A stretch of DNA of 64,000 nt. It comes from a virus. The notes beneath the pieces were generated by a model. It was not told the DNA's origin. It did not search any database and saw only the letters and a list, made by a program, of their open reading frames with translations. Shown in pieces: positions 18,901-26,713 of the stretch (the first letter of the stretch is position 1; the number at the start of each line of letters is the position of its first letter). The stretch is from the IMG/VR virus record IMGVR_UViG_3300042938_002732, positions 31,363 through 95,362 of that record, one strand, 5' to 3'. The position numbers and the translations under genes are program-made.

Positions 18901-20045
18901 TAACGGCGACAGGGCCGGGAGGGACGGATACGAAGACGGCGGTGATCTCGATCGCGGCGGGGGCGCCGATTATTACGGCTGGGCAGAGCTTTACGGGCAA
19001 GGTGGGTGTGGCGTTTTCCCAAACTCCTGCTCTTGAGGATGCGCTGGATCGCCCTGCCACTTCTTGGAGCGCGACGGGGCTCCCCGCAGGGCTGGCGCTG
19101 AATACCAGCACAGGAGCGATTACCGGAGCGCCGACAGCCAAAGGATCGTTTACGGCTACCTTCACGGCCACGGGCGGCGGCGGCACAAGCGCGGCGACGA
19201 GCTTGAGTTTCACGATTGCGGATGGCGTTCCAATCATCACGGCGGGGCAGACTGCATCCGGAACCGTTGGCACGGCGTTTACCAAGACATTTTCGCTCAC
19301 CGACAGCGCGAACCGCCCTGTGACGAGCTGGAGTGCGACAGGGCTGCCAGCAGGGCTGGCGCTCAATACGACCACAGGCGCGATCACGGGGGCGCCGCTG
19401 GACGGAGGGGAATATACGGCTTCGCTAACGGCGACAGGGCCGGGAGGGACGGATACGAAGACGGCGGTGATCTCGATCGTAAGGGACTTGAATCTGAGTG
19501 TATCGCTCTCGGCGACAGCAGTGGTGGGAACTTCGCTGGTGATCGACTACCGGGCGGCGTTGGCGGGGGTGACGGCGCTGGATGCGGGTGGGTCGTGGGA
19601 GTTATATCGGGATGTGGAGCCTATTTTCCTCGGCGAGTCGCGGTGGGGTGGTTCACCCGGGGTGCAGGAGCCGGGCTTTGTGACGATTGATTTGGTGAGG
19701 TTTGTGTGGGGAGAGTTTGATATTGTGCGGGGGTTCACGGGGCGTGTGGGGGTGTTTTGCTTCACGACGCTGGATGGCAGGATCACGCCGGAGCCATTGG
19801 TGCAGGTGGGATTGCGATTTTTGGAGGGGCGGGGCGCGGAGCGGTTGCAATACAGGTCGGCGTTCACGGGGCCTGGAAGGCCGTTTGATTATGTATCTGT
19901 GCCTGAGGGCGGTAGCGTGATCGAGGATGAGATCGTGATCACGGAGGGACGGGCCTACGGGGTCTATAATATATGGGCAACAGAGAACCTGCCGCCGGGG
20001 CAGGTGAAGGTGCATTTCTCAGTGCATCTCTATCGGGATGCGTGA
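15909..20045 (+). CDS. Giant He_PIG/RCC1 repeat fibre-like protein 2
   Basis: A 1378-residue paralogue of the protein at 12214. Order: N-terminal He_PIG domain (1-70); seven RCC1-type repeats (about 75-345), several exactly 39 residues long; nine further He_PIG domains (about 370-1195); unique C-terminal part of about 180 residues, different from that of paralogue 1. The N-termini of the two paralogues are almost identical (MGVITSGQTLTGK, GVAFSQTPAYTG). It probably forms a long beta-propeller plus Ig stalk exposed on the virion. A secreted host-surface protein is the alternative, but it is embedded in the tail operon. Confidence 0.7.
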   Translation: MGVITSGQTLTGKIGVAFSQTPAYTGILDSWAATGLPAGLAINTTSGLISGTPTTKGGATATVSGTAAPTATKIASGYSHHLALKSDGTVVAWGVTSGLAGGFHVSVPAGLSGVVAIAAGGSHSLALKNDGTVVGWGNNSSGPQTIPAGLSGVVAIAAGLSHSLALKSDGTVVGWGNNANGQTTIPAGLSGVTAIAGGGYHSLALKNDGTVVGWGGNANGQRTIPAGLSGVTAIAGGDSHSLALKNDGTVVGWGDNANGQRTIPAGLSGVTAIAGGDSHSLALKNDGTVVGWGNNYYGQTSDFYDFSKGDWGRGIVLSGVTAIAAGFTSSIALRNDGTLAIGGALSSGYPYTLPDGTVEATAISFTITDGVPIIAAGQTASGTVGAAFSKTFSLTDTTNRPATSWSATGLPAGLSINASTGAITGTPQDSGSATISLSATGPGGTGTATATISIAVGPPIIVAGQSFTGKVGESFSNSIALEDALDRPATSWARTSGTLPAGLTQNTSTGAITGTPTTKGSFTASFTATGGGGTSAATSIAFTITDGVPIIAAGQTASGTVGTAFSKTFSLTDTTNRPATSWGATGLPAGLSINASTGAITGTPQDSGSATISLTATGPGGSDTETATISIAAGAPIITDGQSFTCKVGVAFSQAPALNDALDRPATSWGVTGLPAGLALNTTTGAITGTPTAKGSFTASFTAANSSGTSAATNISFTIAEGVPIITAGQTASGAVGTAFSKTFSLTDSTNRPVTSWSATGLPSWATLNTSTGAITGTPQDSGSATISLTATGPGGSDTETATISIAAGAPIIQTSVFPDPNGSSLTWTGQLLHGTVGVAFSQTPALVDALNRPATSWLVTSGSLPGGLTLNAATGEISGTPTRGGSQWGNNGGSFIAYFTATGPGGTSAVAAILFQFGPGAPIIMAGQTASGKVGVAFSKTLLLTDNNSTDRPVTGLAATGLPAGLVIIFTEARMGLSSTGAITGTPLDGGEYTASLTATGPGGTDTKTAVISIAAGAPIITAGQSFTGKVGVAFSQTPALEDALDRPATSWSATGLPAGLALNTSTGAITGAPTAKGSFTATFTATGGGGTSAATSLSFTIADGVPIITAGQTASGTVGTAFTKTFSLTDSANRPVTSWSATGLPAGLALNTTTGAITGAPLDGGEYTASLTATGPGGTDTKTAVISIVRDLNLSVSLSATAVVGTSLVIDYRAALAGVTALDAGGSWELYRDVEPIFLGESRWGGSPGVQEPGFVTIDLVRFVWGEFDIVRGFTGRVGVFCFTTLDGRITPEPLVQVGLRFLEGRGAERLQYRSAFTGPGRPFDYVSVPEGGSVIEDEIVITEGRAYGVYNIWATENLPPGQVKVHFSVHLYRDA
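16259..16800 (+). repeat. 117-bp tandem repeats encoding RCC1 units
   Basis: The string ACAATCCCCG recurs at 16341, 16458, 16575 and 16692, exactly 117 bp apart, inside units that are nearly identical in DNA. Each unit encodes one 39-residue RCC1 blade, so gain or loss of a unit stays in frame. Confidence 0.9.
16996..19490 (+). repeat. He_PIG-encoding DNA repeats, array 2
   Basis: Nine units start near 17020, 17281, 17549, 17812, 18077, 18338, 18674, 18965 and 19226. Several are nearly identical to one another and to array 1 at the DNA level, for example the segment coding TASGTVGTAFSKTFSLTD. The sixth and seventh units are the most divergent and carry insertions. Confidence 0.8.
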
Positions 20046-20048
20046 GCT

Positions 20049-21392
20049 ATGAGCTGGATTCGCGTGAAGGAGGTGGGGTCGGTGCCTGGCGGGGGAAGTA
20101 GATTGGTGCGCTATGAATCGGGCGAGGCGGGAGGGCTGGATGCTCGTGGGGTATGGGTAGAACAGATCTTGGAGGAGAGGCCAGAAAAGATATATCTTAC
20201 TGATGAAGTGACTCTTGAGCAAGGCGATTGGGCGAGCCAGGAGATGGAGGCTCGGGAAAAGAGGGATTTCTGCCCTGAGGTGGCTCAGGAGGTGGCGGAT
20301 GCGGTGTATCATGAGGGGCTGAGCAGGCCGGTGCGGCGGGTGGCGTGGGACTTGTGCGATGATCGCCCTGATCTCTGCGGGGTGCTGCCTGCTGGGTGGG
20401 GGCCAGGATCTGAGGGCGTGCCGACTCCGACGATTTTCTTGCAGTCGAATCCTGTGATGGCTGAAAATTGCCTGCCGCTAAATAGGCTGGTGCGGGGTGT
20501 GGGGCCTGCGGCTTGGATTGCGCACTTAAAGAATCAAGGGTCTGTGGTGGCGAATTTTGCTCAAGGTAATGAGGTATTGATGTTCGTGGAATTTGATGGG
20601 GCGGGGTCGCTTGCGGGGGTTTTGCTGACGGGCTTGTGGAGTCCTGCTGATATCGCGACGGGGCTATGGCTGGATGCAGCGGATGAGGCAACGGTGACGC
20701 TGACGCTTGATGGTCTTGTATCGCAGTGGGTAGATAGGAGTGGGAATGGCGTTGTCGTGGATCAGACAAGCAATCTCTTGCGCCCGACTTACGATGGGCA
20801 AATTGGCGGGGTCAAGGCGCTAAACTTCCTTGGTAGCAATGAATTCTTGGAAGCGCGGAGTTATGTCAAGTCGCCCGGGTTTTACATTATCCTGGTCGCA
20901 AAGCATGACCTGAGCCTCCCTGACGCGCCGGTTTTTTCGTATTTTGATTCAAATAATTCCAATGAGCGTGTAAATCTGAGGTCGCGATCTGGGCGAAGTA
21001 GCATGCAGGTGATATCGAGGGGCGTGAATGAGGGGGATGGTGATACTGAGGGTTTCTTTCTCTACGATCTCCCAGGGATGGGTCAAGGTTTTGTGCTCTC
21101 GATGTCAGATACGGGAGGGGCAGGGTCATTTATCAATTATAATGCAAATCAAAAGGTGGCGAGCGGGAGTTTAGGAAGCGAAAGATTGCTGGGGCTGCGA
21201 ATCGCCAATTCAGTAGGGGCGGCTGGGTCGCTTGGCGGTGCGCTTGGCGAGTTTATTTTGCTGGACCAAGTGCCGGATGCGGACACGCAACGAAGGTTGG
21301 AAGGTTACTTGGCTCACAAGTGGGGGATAGCGGGGCAGATTCCAGAGGACCATCCTTACAAAGTAAATCCTCCGACTCCAAGGGCTGGTTGA
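20049..21392 (+). CDS. LamG/concanavalin-like fibre protein
   Basis: A 447-residue protein. The C-terminal 250 residues show the pattern of LamG-like lectin domains common in Verrucomicrobia: GLWLDAADEATVTL, SQWVDRSGNG, VKALNFLGSNEFLEA and the ending RLEGYLAHKWGIAGQIPEDHPY. The N-terminal 170 residues are unique and acidic, probably for attachment to the tail. Such domains bind carbohydrate, so a role in receptor recognition is likely. It starts three bases after the stop of the giant fibre gene. Confidence 0.7.
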   Translation: MSWIRVKEVGSVPGGGSRLVRYESGEAGGLDARGVWVEQILEERPEKIYLTDEVTLEQGDWASQEMEAREKRDFCPEVAQEVADAVYHEGLSRPVRRVAWDLCDDRPDLCGVLPAGWGPGSEGVPTPTIFLQSNPVMAENCLPLNRLVRGVGPAAWIAHLKNQGSVVANFAQGNEVLMFVEFDGAGSLAGVLLTGLWSPADIATGLWLDAADEATVTLTLDGLVSQWVDRSGNGVVVDQTSNLLRPTYDGQIGGVKALNFLGSNEFLEARSYVKSPGFYIILVAKHDLSLPDAPVFSYFDSNNSNERVNLRSRSGRSSMQVISRGVNEGDGDTEGFFLYDLPGMGQGFVLSMSDTGGAGSFINYNANQKVASGSLGSERLLGLRIANSVGAAGSLGGALGEFILLDQVPDADTQRRLEGYLAHKWGIAGQIPEDHPYKVNPPTPRAG

Positions 21393-21410
21393 CGCCTGGC
21401 ACTTCTGCAA

Positions 21411-21875
21411 ATGCGCATCTCGATAAATTTAGATACTCTTGCGGTGGGTGACTCTACGGGGAGCGCCCTGCAAACGCTCTCGACGAGGCGGAGCGATGCC
21501 TTCCCTATCCGGTTGGGATTTCTGCAAGGGGGCGTGGGCAAGGAATTACCGAGCGGCGCGGTCGGGAGGTTGGCTATAAAGAACACCCGTGACTACTCGG
21601 GCGTATTGGTGGCGGGAAGTCCGGCTTGGCGCAAGGTCGGGTATGGGTCTTCGGCATACTATGTTTTCATCTTGAATCTTGCCACGCAGCAGATGGATGA
21701 GGCTTTTTTCACCCTTAGCGGAGAGCTCGCCCAAGTGAGTTTTACGATGGAAATCGAGTGGGCCTATCGTGGCGTGCGTCAAACAAGTCGCCCTGTGGCG
21801 TTTGTGGTGGATAACGACTATACCCGCTCCGGCGATGTGCCTCCCACGCCCATAGCTGGGGCGTCGGGGAGTTGA
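21411..21875 (+). CDS. Fibre-associated protein, paralogue 1
   Basis: A 154-residue protein with a start 22 bases after a TTGAC junction motif. It begins MRISINLDTLAVGDSTGSAL and contains LPSGAVGRLAIKN and VSFTMEIEWAY, all of which recur in order in the next gene. It appears to be a single beta-domain. Probably a fibre head or adaptor; no named family recognised. Confidence 0.55.
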   Translation: MRISINLDTLAVGDSTGSALQTLSTRRSDAFPIRLGFLQGGVGKELPSGAVGRLAIKNTRDYSGVLVAGSPAWRKVGYGSSAYYVFILNLATQQMDEAFFTLSGELAQVSFTMEIEWAYRGVRQTSRPVAFVVDNDYTRSGDVPPTPIAGASGS

Positions 21876-21891
21876 CGTTTGCTGAATCTGT

Positions 21892-22485
21892 ATGCGGATA
21901 GCTATTGATCTCGACAGCAGGAGGGTTTTGACGTGGACGGGCGTCGCTGTCGAGGTGTTGGCTATGACTTGTCGGGATAAGTTCCCTGTGGATGTGAAGT
22001 TTATCAGCTTGGGGAGGTATGTAGATCTTCCGTCGGGGGCTCTGGGGGCGCTCTCTCTGAAGGTGCCTGGTTCTTGGTCGGGCGTGGTTAGGGCTACGGG
22101 AGGTCAGTGGACGAAGACGGGTGTAGGCAAGGACGCGGTGTATGGATTTTTCCTGCGGCTCGACACGGTTGAGCTTCTGGAGTTGTTTGCCGGTGAACCG
22201 AGTAGCGTGGATTTGGCGATGGAATTGGAGTGGTCGTATGGAGCTCCTTCCGTGCGCAGCACCTCTGTTCCGGTGCCTGTGGTGGTGTCCAATGATTATA
22301 TCCGTGAAAACGATGGCGTGCCGGTCGAGGCGATCGATCGCAAGGCGACTCAGGCTGAGGCCGAAGAGGGCCTTGTGAACGACAAGTGGATGACTCCGCT
22401 GCGTGTGGCGCAGGCGGCTGCGAAAATTTTAGGGGGCTCCGATGGTTCCGGCGGGATCGCTGTGATCGATGCGGGAGTCTACTAA
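21892..22485 (+). CDS. Fibre-associated protein, paralogue 2, with fibre hinge
   Basis: A 197-residue protein. Residues 1-140 match the preceding protein (MRIAIDLDSRR, LPSGALGALSLK, VDLAMELEWSY). The C-terminal extension has the phage-fibre element ATQAEAEEGLVNDKWMTPLR followed by AQAAAK, known from many tail fibres and side-tail proteins, and ends IDAGVY. The same last residues (DGGVY) end the next gene product. Its start lies 20 bases after a TTGAC junction motif. Confidence 0.65.
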   Translation: MRIAIDLDSRRVLTWTGVAVEVLAMTCRDKFPVDVKFISLGRYVDLPSGALGALSLKVPGSWSGVVRATGGQWTKTGVGKDAVYGFFLRLDTVELLELFAGEPSSVDLAMELEWSYGAPSVRSTSVPVPVVVSNDYIRENDGVPVEAIDRKATQAEAEEGLVNDKWMTPLRVAQAAAKILGGSDGSGGIAVIDAGVY

Positions 22486-22529
22486 CAACAAACAACAAAC
22501 AACAAACAAAAAACAAATAAATAAATATC
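22486..22529 (+). promoter_or_regulatory. A-rich AAC-repeat leader
   Basis: The 44-base spacer is almost free of G and built of AACAA/CAAA units, then AAATAAATAAATATC before the ATG. There is no Shine-Dalgarno sequence. An unstructured A-rich leader of this kind can promote ribosome loading by S1 or in SD-poor hosts. Confidence 0.55.
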
Positions 22530-23636
22530 ATGGCGAACCCAATCATCAAAATCTTGCGCGGCGTTACCCCTCCTCCGACTCTGGAGGCAGGACGCATCGC
22601 GATTGACCAAGCGGCTAAAAATCTTTACGTCGGCATAGACGACGGGGACGGCGGAACGATTAACGAAATCGTCGGCGGCTCAGGCACATTCGCGACCAAG
22701 GCGTTCGTTGCGGATGCGATCACCACAGCCACAGGCGATCTCGGCACGATGTCCACGCAGAATGCCGATGCGGTTGAGATTACTGGCGGCACGATTGACG
22801 GGACAGCTATCGGCGCGACTACCCCTTCGACGGGTGCATTTACTAGTGTTGCGACACCCGAACTTACATCACCTACTGGTTTCATAGAGGCTGGGTTAGT
22901 CATAATCCAAAATACATCCCTAACTAATGCGGTTCTGGAGGGTTCGGTAATTCGGAATGGGTCAGAAATAGATGATTCACCTATCGGCAGATTTACCCCT
23001 TCGACTGGTAAGTTTACCACGCTCAAGGCATCATCTGCCCCCGTTGACCCGACTGATGTTGTTCGCAAAACCGAACTCGATTCTGCCGTTTCCGCTCTCG
23101 GTTCGGTATTCCACTTCGTAGGTGATGTTAGCTCCGCATCCACTCCCCTTGACCTAAGCACTCTGAGCGATCAAACTACTGGTTCTTACTACAAAGTTGA
23201 TGTTGCTGGAACCTACACGGCAGGAGAGAATAGCTTCGCGGCCAAGGCGGGCGATGCGTTTGTAAAAACCTCAACAGGCTGGCAAAAGCTCGACAATGTG
23301 GACGTCGAAGTCCTCGGCACCGCAAACGAAATCTCCGTAACTGGCGGCGAGAATGCTGGCTACACAGTTGCCCTCGATTCTGTTTTCTCAGGACGGGTTA
23401 CGACTGCGGAAGGTGACATCGATGACCTCGAAACCAAGACGCAGAACATTACCGCCGACGCTAACATGACCACGGTCGCTGGTGCCATGCGGAGCGGAAA
23501 CGGAAGCAGTGTCGTTGATTTCGGCAACGGGGAGTTGATATTTGGCGCGGCAAATTTCGGATCGGCTTTTGTCAGCGGCGACCTTTCGGTAACAGGAGAC
23601 ATCACTGACGCCATCATCGACGGTGGAGTTTACTAA
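22530..23636 (+). CDS. Tail fibre protein
   Basis: A 368-residue protein. Residues 1-50 resemble fibre N-termini that bind the tail (MANPIIKILRGVTPPPTL, AGRIAIDQAAKNLYVG). The middle has GGTIDGTAIGATTPSTGAFTS and a second degenerate copy, a repeat frequent in phage fibres. It then has a helical/beta part and ends ITDAIIDGGVY, the same end as the preceding gene. Likely a receptor-binding fibre. It is translated from an A-rich leader without SD. Confidence 0.7.
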   Translation: MANPIIKILRGVTPPPTLEAGRIAIDQAAKNLYVGIDDGDGGTINEIVGGSGTFATKAFVADAITTATGDLGTMSTQNADAVEITGGTIDGTAIGATTPSTGAFTSVATPELTSPTGFIEAGLVIIQNTSLTNAVLEGSVIRNGSEIDDSPIGRFTPSTGKFTTLKASSAPVDPTDVVRKTELDSAVSALGSVFHFVGDVSSASTPLDLSTLSDQTTGSYYKVDVAGTYTAGENSFAAKAGDAFVKTSTGWQKLDNVDVEVLGTANEISVTGGENAGYTVALDSVFSGRVTTAEGDIDDLETKTQNITADANMTTVAGAMRSGNGSSVVDFGNGELIFGAANFGSAFVSGDLSVTGDITDAIIDGGVY

Positions 23637-23655
23637 AAATCCCTAACCCAAAAGA

Positions 23656-23682
23656 CCCTCGCGGGTTCCAATCCCGCGAGGG
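23656..23682 (+). terminator. Strong intergenic hairpin
   Basis: A perfect 10-bp stem (CCCTCGCGGG / CCCGCGAGGG) closes a 7-base loop TTCCAAT between two fibre genes. No U-run follows, so it may be a weak terminator, an mRNA end-stabiliser or a processing site. The inner part imitates a tRNA T-arm. Confidence 0.5.
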
Positions 23683-23696
23683 CAACCCATTCTATA

Positions 23697-25022
23697 ATGG
23701 CTTCTCCAAAAATAATTCCGAAGAAGAGCACTATTGCTGACAAGGTTCCTCTCCCAGAGCAACTTGAGGGGGGAGAGGTATCCGTAAACTGGGCCGATCA
23801 GGTCTGGCACGGCAAACACCCGTCCTCGAATGCCGTAGTGCCGATTGGTGCGCCTGCCTTGCACAGCCACGACGAGTTGTATTCGCTCGATAAGTCCCAG
23901 CACATTGAGTTGCAAAATAATGGCGATTTAACTTTACCCAACGGCGGCACGATTTCGGATTCTGCCGCCGATGAAGGATCGCTCACCCTCACCCCTCCAA
24001 ACGCCACTGCGGGTCAAGGGCTTGTCATTCGACCAACTGTGGGCGTCGCGCTCACAAACGATATTGGGTTTTCTGCTGGAGCAACCATAACAGTCACTCT
24101 TACTGACGCTGGTTCCCATATCTCCGACGATTGGACAGCTAATGGCGGCAAGGATGCTAACTGGGCTTACACCATCACCGGAATCACCTCTGGCAATCTC
24201 GGCTCCGCTCTGACTGGAATTTTTGCCGCTGGCGATTGGTTTATTTCTGGTGGGAATTACGTAAATCAAAAAGTATTTACCATCCCAGCAGGCAGCACGG
24301 GAACAGGATTCAGTATACGATTAGACGATCCGATCACATCCGCTTACTCAGGGTATCCAACCCCACCTAATTTGGAGCTTACTGTTGGGGCAACCTCAAT
24401 GCTCCCTGAAACGGGACATCTTCACTTAGTTACAGCAGACCCCGGCAATGTTGATCTCTACTTGGGGGATGATTACCAATTTGTAAAAATCGAGCGGAAC
24501 TCAGGCGGGATTGTTATTGGGAATAATAATAACACGAACCAATGGAGTTTTAAGACGGACGGGACTCTTGAGTTGCCTTCCGGGGGAGATATAACGCTCG
24601 GCGGAACTTCGGTTTTGGGTGGTGGCACACAAGCAAATTGGGCTTCCACATCTGGGCCTTCTGAAATTCTCAACAAGCCCACCCTCGGCACGGCGGCGGG
24701 GACCAATTCAACTGATTACGCAACTGCCGCTCACACGCACCCGCTTTCTGAGATCACTCAGTCTAATGCTATCAATGGCCAAGTAGCCACATGGGACGGG
24801 GCTGCATGGGTTCCATCAACCCCGGCGGCGGCGGGGGTATCTTCTGTGGCTGGTCGCACGGGTGCTGTCACTCTCGCTGTGGCCGATGTCGCGAACGCAG
24901 TCGGGTCGCTTACAACGGGGATCGCTAACACAACGCCGATCACAAACATGATGCAGATCACGCAAGCGGGCTACAGCGCACTAACTCCTGAGACTAACAC
25001 CCTCTACATAATCGTTGGATGA
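23697..25022 (+). CDS. Tail fibre protein with hinge-type repeats
   Basis: A 441-residue protein. The start resembles fibre anchors (KIIPKKSTIADKVPLPEQL, GGEVSVNWADQ). Residues near 60-75 have an HSHDELYS motif, and the C-terminal third has ILNKPTLGTAA, AAHTHPLSEITQS and VSSVAGRTGAVTLAVADVAN, all typical fibre elements (the HTH-P type loops often bind metal in fibres). The end is a hydrophobic LYIIVG. It overlaps the next start by four bases. Confidence 0.7.
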   Translation: MASPKIIPKKSTIADKVPLPEQLEGGEVSVNWADQVWHGKHPSSNAVVPIGAPALHSHDELYSLDKSQHIELQNNGDLTLPNGGTISDSAADEGSLTLTPPNATAGQGLVIRPTVGVALTNDIGFSAGATITVTLTDAGSHISDDWTANGGKDANWAYTITGITSGNLGSALTGIFAAGDWFISGGNYVNQKVFTIPAGSTGTGFSIRLDDPITSAYSGYPTPPNLELTVGATSMLPETGHLHLVTADPGNVDLYLGDDYQFVKIERNSGGIVIGNNNNTNQWSFKTDGTLELPSGGDITLGGTSVLGGGTQANWASTSGPSEILNKPTLGTAAGTNSTDYATAAHTHPLSEITQSNAINGQVATWDGAAWVPSTPAAAGVSSVAGRTGAVTLAVADVANAVGSLTTGIANTTPITNMMQITQAGYSALTPETNTLYIIVG

Positions 25023-25864
25023 TTTTGAACAATTCCAGTGCGGCAAAAGTAGGAACCAGCAATGTAACTGCAATTGCATCTGCAACAACATCATTTCGGC
25101 AATTCATGTGCTACTCCGCGACAACTATTTCGCATGCAATTGGCGGCACAATTGGTCTTGTAAAAAATGGAATCGGAGGTTTAACATTAACGGGAGGAGC
25201 TAACTATACTGGGCCAACAATAATTAATCAAGGGCAACTTATAATTTCATCAATCGTCACGCTCAATGGGGTTATTAGTGGAGCGGGATCGATTTTTAAA
25301 AACGGCTCTCATGCTATAACTATTGGCGGCAACAATACTTATACTGGTGGAACAATATCTGCGGGTGGGACGATAACATATTCGTCTGGCAATGCTTTTG
25401 GAACTGGATCGTTTACGGCTCAGACAGCATCGCAAATTATTACACCAAACAATGTAACTTTGCCAAATAATTTTATAATAAACGCTGGAGCTACTTTGCA
25501 ATATCGCACCACAGGCGCACCTACGATAACAGTTACAGGCAATATCACAGGTAGCGGAAACCTAAACAAAACAGCAAATGGAATTCTCATTCTGTCTGGA
25601 ACATTAACCTACACAGGGCAAACAATTATTACAGCGGGAACAATACGAGCTTCAAAAACAACTGGCTCTTCAACAGCAACGGCATCGTTTACAACAGCTA
25701 CAACTTTAAGCGTTTCGTTCAATGCCCCCCCTGATGCTGGAACTCAAGCCTTCCGCTTCTTCCAAGGTTCTACGAATAGAACATATACAGCGGTGACATT
25801 AGTAAATGCACCGGGACGAACAGCAACATACAACTCTACAACTTCAACCCTAACAGTAACATGA
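25019..25864 (+). CDS. PATR (autotransporter-type beta-strand repeat) fibre protein
   Basis: A 281-residue protein beginning at an ATGA overlap. It shows several copies of the PATR pattern: GGLTLTGGANYTGPTIINQG, TIGGNNTYTGGTISAGG and ILSGTLTYTGQTIITAG. These repeats make a right-handed beta-helix and are usual in verrucomicrobial autotransporter-like proteins. The DNA is clearly richer in A and T than the fibre genes before it, which suggests recent acquisition, probably from the host. A distal receptor-binding role is inferred. Confidence 0.7.
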   Translation: MILNNSSAAKVGTSNVTAIASATTSFRQFMCYSATTISHAIGGTIGLVKNGIGGLTLTGGANYTGPTIINQGQLIISSIVTLNGVISGAGSIFKNGSHAITIGGNNTYTGGTISAGGTITYSSGNAFGTGSFTAQTASQIITPNNVTLPNNFIINAGATLQYRTTGAPTITVTGNITGSGNLNKTANGILILSGTLTYTGQTIITAGTIRASKTTGSSTATASFTTATTLSVSFNAPPDAGTQAFRFFQGSTNRTYTAVTLVNAPGRTATYNSTTSTLTVT

Positions 25865-26070
25865 TAATTCAACCCAACGAAAACGGATGGTCATTTGACG
25901 AATCAAACTCATGGAAACTCGTCCATGATGGAGCCAATATTATTTTTTTTGAGCAAACCGACAAAGCAATATCGACACAAAGTATTTTATTTGTGGGAAC
26001 AAAAGAGGAATGTGATCCGGAAATCGAGCGTTTAGGGCTGAAATTCACACACGAAAACGACGAGCTATGA
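25861..26070 (+). CDS. Small hypothetical protein, possible fibre chaperone
   Basis: A 69-residue acidic protein coupled at both ends by ATGA overlaps. It is AT-rich in DNA like its upstream neighbour. A small acidic protein straight after a fibre tip gene would fit a fibre-assembly helper, but there is no sequence motif to support this. Confidence 0.45.
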   Translation: MIIQPNENGWSFDESNSWKLVHDGANIIFFEQTDKAISTQSILFVGTKEECDPEIERLGLKFTHENDEL

Positions 26071-26312
26071 GCATCGAAAATATAAATAAAACTCTGGACG
26101 TTGCATTGAAATTAAGCGCCCCAATCGGCGTTGCGGTAATGCTTTATCTCCAGACGCAATTTGTCACGCGCCCAGAGTTTCTAAAAGCTTATGAGCGAAC
26201 CGACGTGCGCCTAACCAAAATCGAAGAACTGCTCATTCGCATGGAGCGACATGACAAGATTTTGGCCGACCATGAAGACAGGCTTAGAATTGTTGAAAGA
26301 ACCATCAAATGA
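26067..26312 (+). CDS. Small membrane-anchored coiled-coil protein, lysis module
   Basis: An 81-residue protein with one apolar segment (about residues 16-32, APIGVAVMLYLQTQFV) followed by a charged helix (35-81). This layout, one membrane span and a coiled coil, occurs in haemolysin XhlA-like and holin-accessory proteins. It sits directly before the holin in an unbroken chain of overlapping genes, so a role in lysis is likely. Confidence 0.55.
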   Translation: MSIENINKTLDVALKLSAPIGVAVMLYLQTQFVTRPEFLKAYERTDVRLTKIEELLIRMERHDKILADHEDRLRIVERTIK

Positions 26313-26713
26313 CTTGGGATATACCGGCCACGATTAGCGCTGTAACGAATCTTGTAAACAAATTCGTCCCCGACCGGGACGCGCAGATTCAGTTGCAAGC
26401 CGAGCTTCATCGGCAGCTCATCCAAATCGAGAGTGACGGAGCAAAGGCTCAGGCGGCGATAAATCAGACGGAGGCGGCATCCAGCAACATCTTCGCTTCG
26501 TCCTGGCGTCCGGCGGTCGGCTGGGTGTGTGCGCTCGCGTTCGCCTGGCAATTTGTGGGCCAGCCGTTTTTCAGCTTTTTCTACACGCTCGCTACCAAGC
26601 AGCCCGCACCTGTGGTCGCGCTCGACTCCGAGGCTCTCAATACCGTTCTCTTTGGTCTCCTCGGGCTCGGCGGCTTCCGCACATGGGAAAAAATCAAGGG
26701 GGTCGCCAGATGA
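26309..26713 (+). CDS. Holin, 3TM gene-transfer-release family
   Basis: A 134-residue protein. The N-terminal 65 residues are amphipathic. Two or three membrane spans follow from about residue 65, with the family signature ASSWRPAVGWVCALAFAWQF and the ending LLGLGGFRTWEKIKGV. This matches the holin family of three transmembrane segments that releases phage or gene-transfer agents. It would form membrane lesions that let the downstream endolysin reach the wall. Confidence 0.85.
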   Translation: MTWDIPATISAVTNLVNKFVPDRDAQIQLQAELHRQLIQIESDGAKAQAAINQTEAASSNIFASSWRPAVGWVCALAFAWQFVGQPFFSFFYTLATKQPAPVVALDSEALNTVLFGLLGLGGFRTWEKIKGVAR

